A stretch of 64,000 bases of DNA, taken from assembly GCA_020634165.1 (NCBI GenBank), contig JACKCF010000001.1, positions 620,001 to 684,000 on the forward strand, written 5' to 3'. The notes beneath the pieces were generated by a model. The model did not search any database, had not been told where the DNA came from, and worked only from the letters and a program-made list of their open reading frames with translations. Origin of the DNA: Anaerolineaceae bacterium. GTDB taxonomy: Bacteria > Chloroflexota > Anaerolineae > Aggregatilineales > Phototrophicaceae. Shown piece after piece: positions 62,969 to 64,000 of this stretch. A program made the translations under genes and the position numbers. The stretch's first letter is position 1, and each line of letters starts with the position of its first letter.

Positions 62969-64000
62969 AGTAGCTATGCACAATAGCGTGAACACTCACG
63001 CAGGCCCTTCGATGACTTTGAATAAGAGTAAATCTTCAACTGACCAGCGATGGGTCGCTAAACCAGCCGCCATCGCTGGTGTCTTTTTCACCCACCGCAG
63101 TCGCCGGGATGACCGGGATGAAAGATAAATCGCCTGTGCCAAGCTGCGATGGTAAGTGCAGAAATTGTAGACACAGCCCATAAGAAATAGGCCATCTTGC
63201 AAGGTAGCCTGACGCCGAGCACTGGCTCGCGTGCGCCGGGCCAAACAAGCTAAGCGTTGGCGGACTGTGCCATTGAAACGCTCAATAAATGAGCTGTTGA
63301 TGTGTTGACCACCGCCTGATCGCAGCAGCAAGGACTTGGCCTGTGCCCGTGTCCCAATGGTCACAACCTGTTCGGTGTTGCCACGTTGGTTGCCGCGTGC
63401 CTTAACAACCTGCGTCAAGATAATGTTGTTCCAAAACACCATCTTCATACGTCCGTTTTTGCCAACAGAGTGCGCTGAACGAAAGGCTTTGCGAATGGCA
63501 GTCTGATACATATTGAAGCCGTCAACAGCCAGCAGCAAGGGGCGACAGAGGGCACATCGAGCCACTTGTTGCAAACAAGCAACAATCATGGCCTTGCTGC
63601 GTTTCACATCCACCGCGCCACCTAGCCACAGGCGCGTACTGACCATGATGGCCAATGTCATCCACATTACCCCGCCTTGCACACGCACTTTGATCTCATC
63701 TGCTTGCACATGCATCAAATCCCACTTCCTTTGCCACACGGTCGCTTCATGCACGCCGCGACTATGCTGACCCGCTTTGTGATACCAGCGTCTCACCGTG
63801 CGCCGATCCAACCCATACGCTTCCACAATCGCTTGCGGCGGACAGCCATAGGCTAACAACGTCACCACCACCGTGAATATTTCTGGTTTCTTTAGGTGGT
63901 AGTAGGCACTCCCATATGTCTCGCTAAATGTCCCCTGACAGCTTTTACACCGATAGCGTTTTTCCTGGCGACTATGGATGCTAATGTGTCCATCCTTGCC
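62969..64000 (-). mobile_element. IS1-like insertion sequence, partial
   Basis: One end of an insertion element whose other end lies beyond the window. It begins where the palindrome at 62951 is broken. A hairpin GCGTGA / TCACGC (62986-63001) overlaps the transposase stop. The terminal inverted repeat cannot be defined without the other end. Confidence 0.75.
62996..64000 (-). CDS. IS1-like transposase, partial (N-terminus beyond window)
   Basis: The frame is open from the window end (64000) to the stop at 62996, at least 334 residues; the GTG at 63869-63871 is internal. The visible N-terminal part is an InsA-like zinc ribbon (KRYRCKSCQGTFSETYG). A helix-turn-helix follows (IVEAYGLDRRTVRRWYHKAG), then the catalytic domain with Asp in HVQADEIKV, Asp in LAVDGFNMY and Glu in SSFIERFNGTVRQR. 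It fits a single-ORF IS1 relative of the DDE type. No frameshift is seen. Confidence 0.88.
   Translation of the reverse strand, partial: GKDGHISIHSRQEKRYRCKSCQGTFSETYGSAYYHLKKPEIFTVVVTLLAYGCPPQAIVEAYGLDRRTVRRWYHKAGQHSRGVHEATVWQRKWDLMHVQADEIKVRVQGGVMWMTLAIMVSTRLWLGGAVDVKRSKAMIVACLQQVARCALCRPLLLAVDGFNMYQTAIRKAFRSAHSVGKNGRMKMVFWNNIILTQVVKARGNQRGNTEQVVTIGTRAQAKSLLLRSGGGQHINSSFIERFNGTVRQRLACLARRTRASARRQATLQDGLFLMGCVYNFCTYHRSLAQAIYLSSRSSRRLRWVKKTPAMAAGLATHRWSVEDLLLFKVIEGPA

Noticed and set aside
1..64000. CRISPR array, phage defence island or prophage
   Set aside because: No regularly spaced repeats, Cas-like proteins, integrase or phage genes are visible; only the IS end at the right edge is mobile.

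Overview
The window looks like a chromosome segment of a Chloroflexota bacterium, probably of the Anaerolineae/'Phototrophicales' type. This is inferred from gene content and sequence style (a class A PBP homologue ending in an Ig-like domain, an HtrA lipoprotein, FG-GAP and LRR proteins, two ClpC paralogues around an S1 protein, mid-50s GC by eye). There is no rRNA or tRNA to confirm it. About 60 protein genes lie on both strands in short operons with tidy intrinsic terminators.

Layout. 1-2966: end of an unknown gene, small unknown proteins, an APH-type kinase and a methyltransferase. 3145-5454: groES-groEL with a textbook sigma-70 promoter and a perfect CIRCE operator. 5477-18580: housekeeping and accessory enzymes (SRPBCC, two alpha/beta hydrolases, a MerR regulator with a 19-bp-spacer promoter, metallophosphoesterase, DinB, a DUF1232-DUF4230-like membrane protein, Gfo/Idh oxidoreductase, Nudix, aldo-keto reductase, a DtxR-type regulator with an extra N-terminal domain, UbiA, LysR). 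19003-21960: a class A PBP homologue whose three transpeptidase motifs are all lost. 22268-23174: an orphan response regulator and a 26-residue membrane miniprotein. 23240-29761: AraC regulators with partner genes, HtrA protease, DnaJ/CbpA chaperone, RibD-like reductase and a GNAT enzyme. 29877-37615: M42 peptidase, secreted FG-GAP and Cys-repeat proteins, a Tat-exported dioxygenase-like protein, SPFH protein and a DUF4139 protein. 37752-37934: a non-coding region that holds a complete small transcription unit on the minus strand (consensus promoter, near-perfect Shine-Dalgarno, 9-codon ORF, 16-bp stem, terminator); this is the best candidate for something undescribed. 38039-45500: YaeQ-like and YcaQ proteins, DEDDh exonuclease, nitroreductase, SDR coupled to an LRR protein, and an unknown protein. 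45702-53051: clpC - S1 - clpC. 53190-56613: reductase, tandem HIT proteins, HhH membrane protein, nucleotidyltransferase-like protein. 56716-60419: a putative copper-handling module (polytopic His-rich membrane protein, FixH/PCu(A)C lipoprotein, NosR/CcoG-like Fe-S membrane protein). 60487-62937: GNAT and MFS genes. 62969-64000: end of an IS1-like element that seems to have inserted into a dispersed palindromic repeat.

Genes work together in several places. The heat-shock set (groESL under CIRCE, DnaJ, HtrA, two ClpC) covers protein quality control. AraC-type regulators sit next to their probable targets (DUF2000 protein; RibD-like reductase). The 56.7-60.4 kb genes plausibly deliver and reduce copper at the cell surface. 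Two dispersed repeat families punctuate intergenic gaps, and one copy doubles as a terminator.
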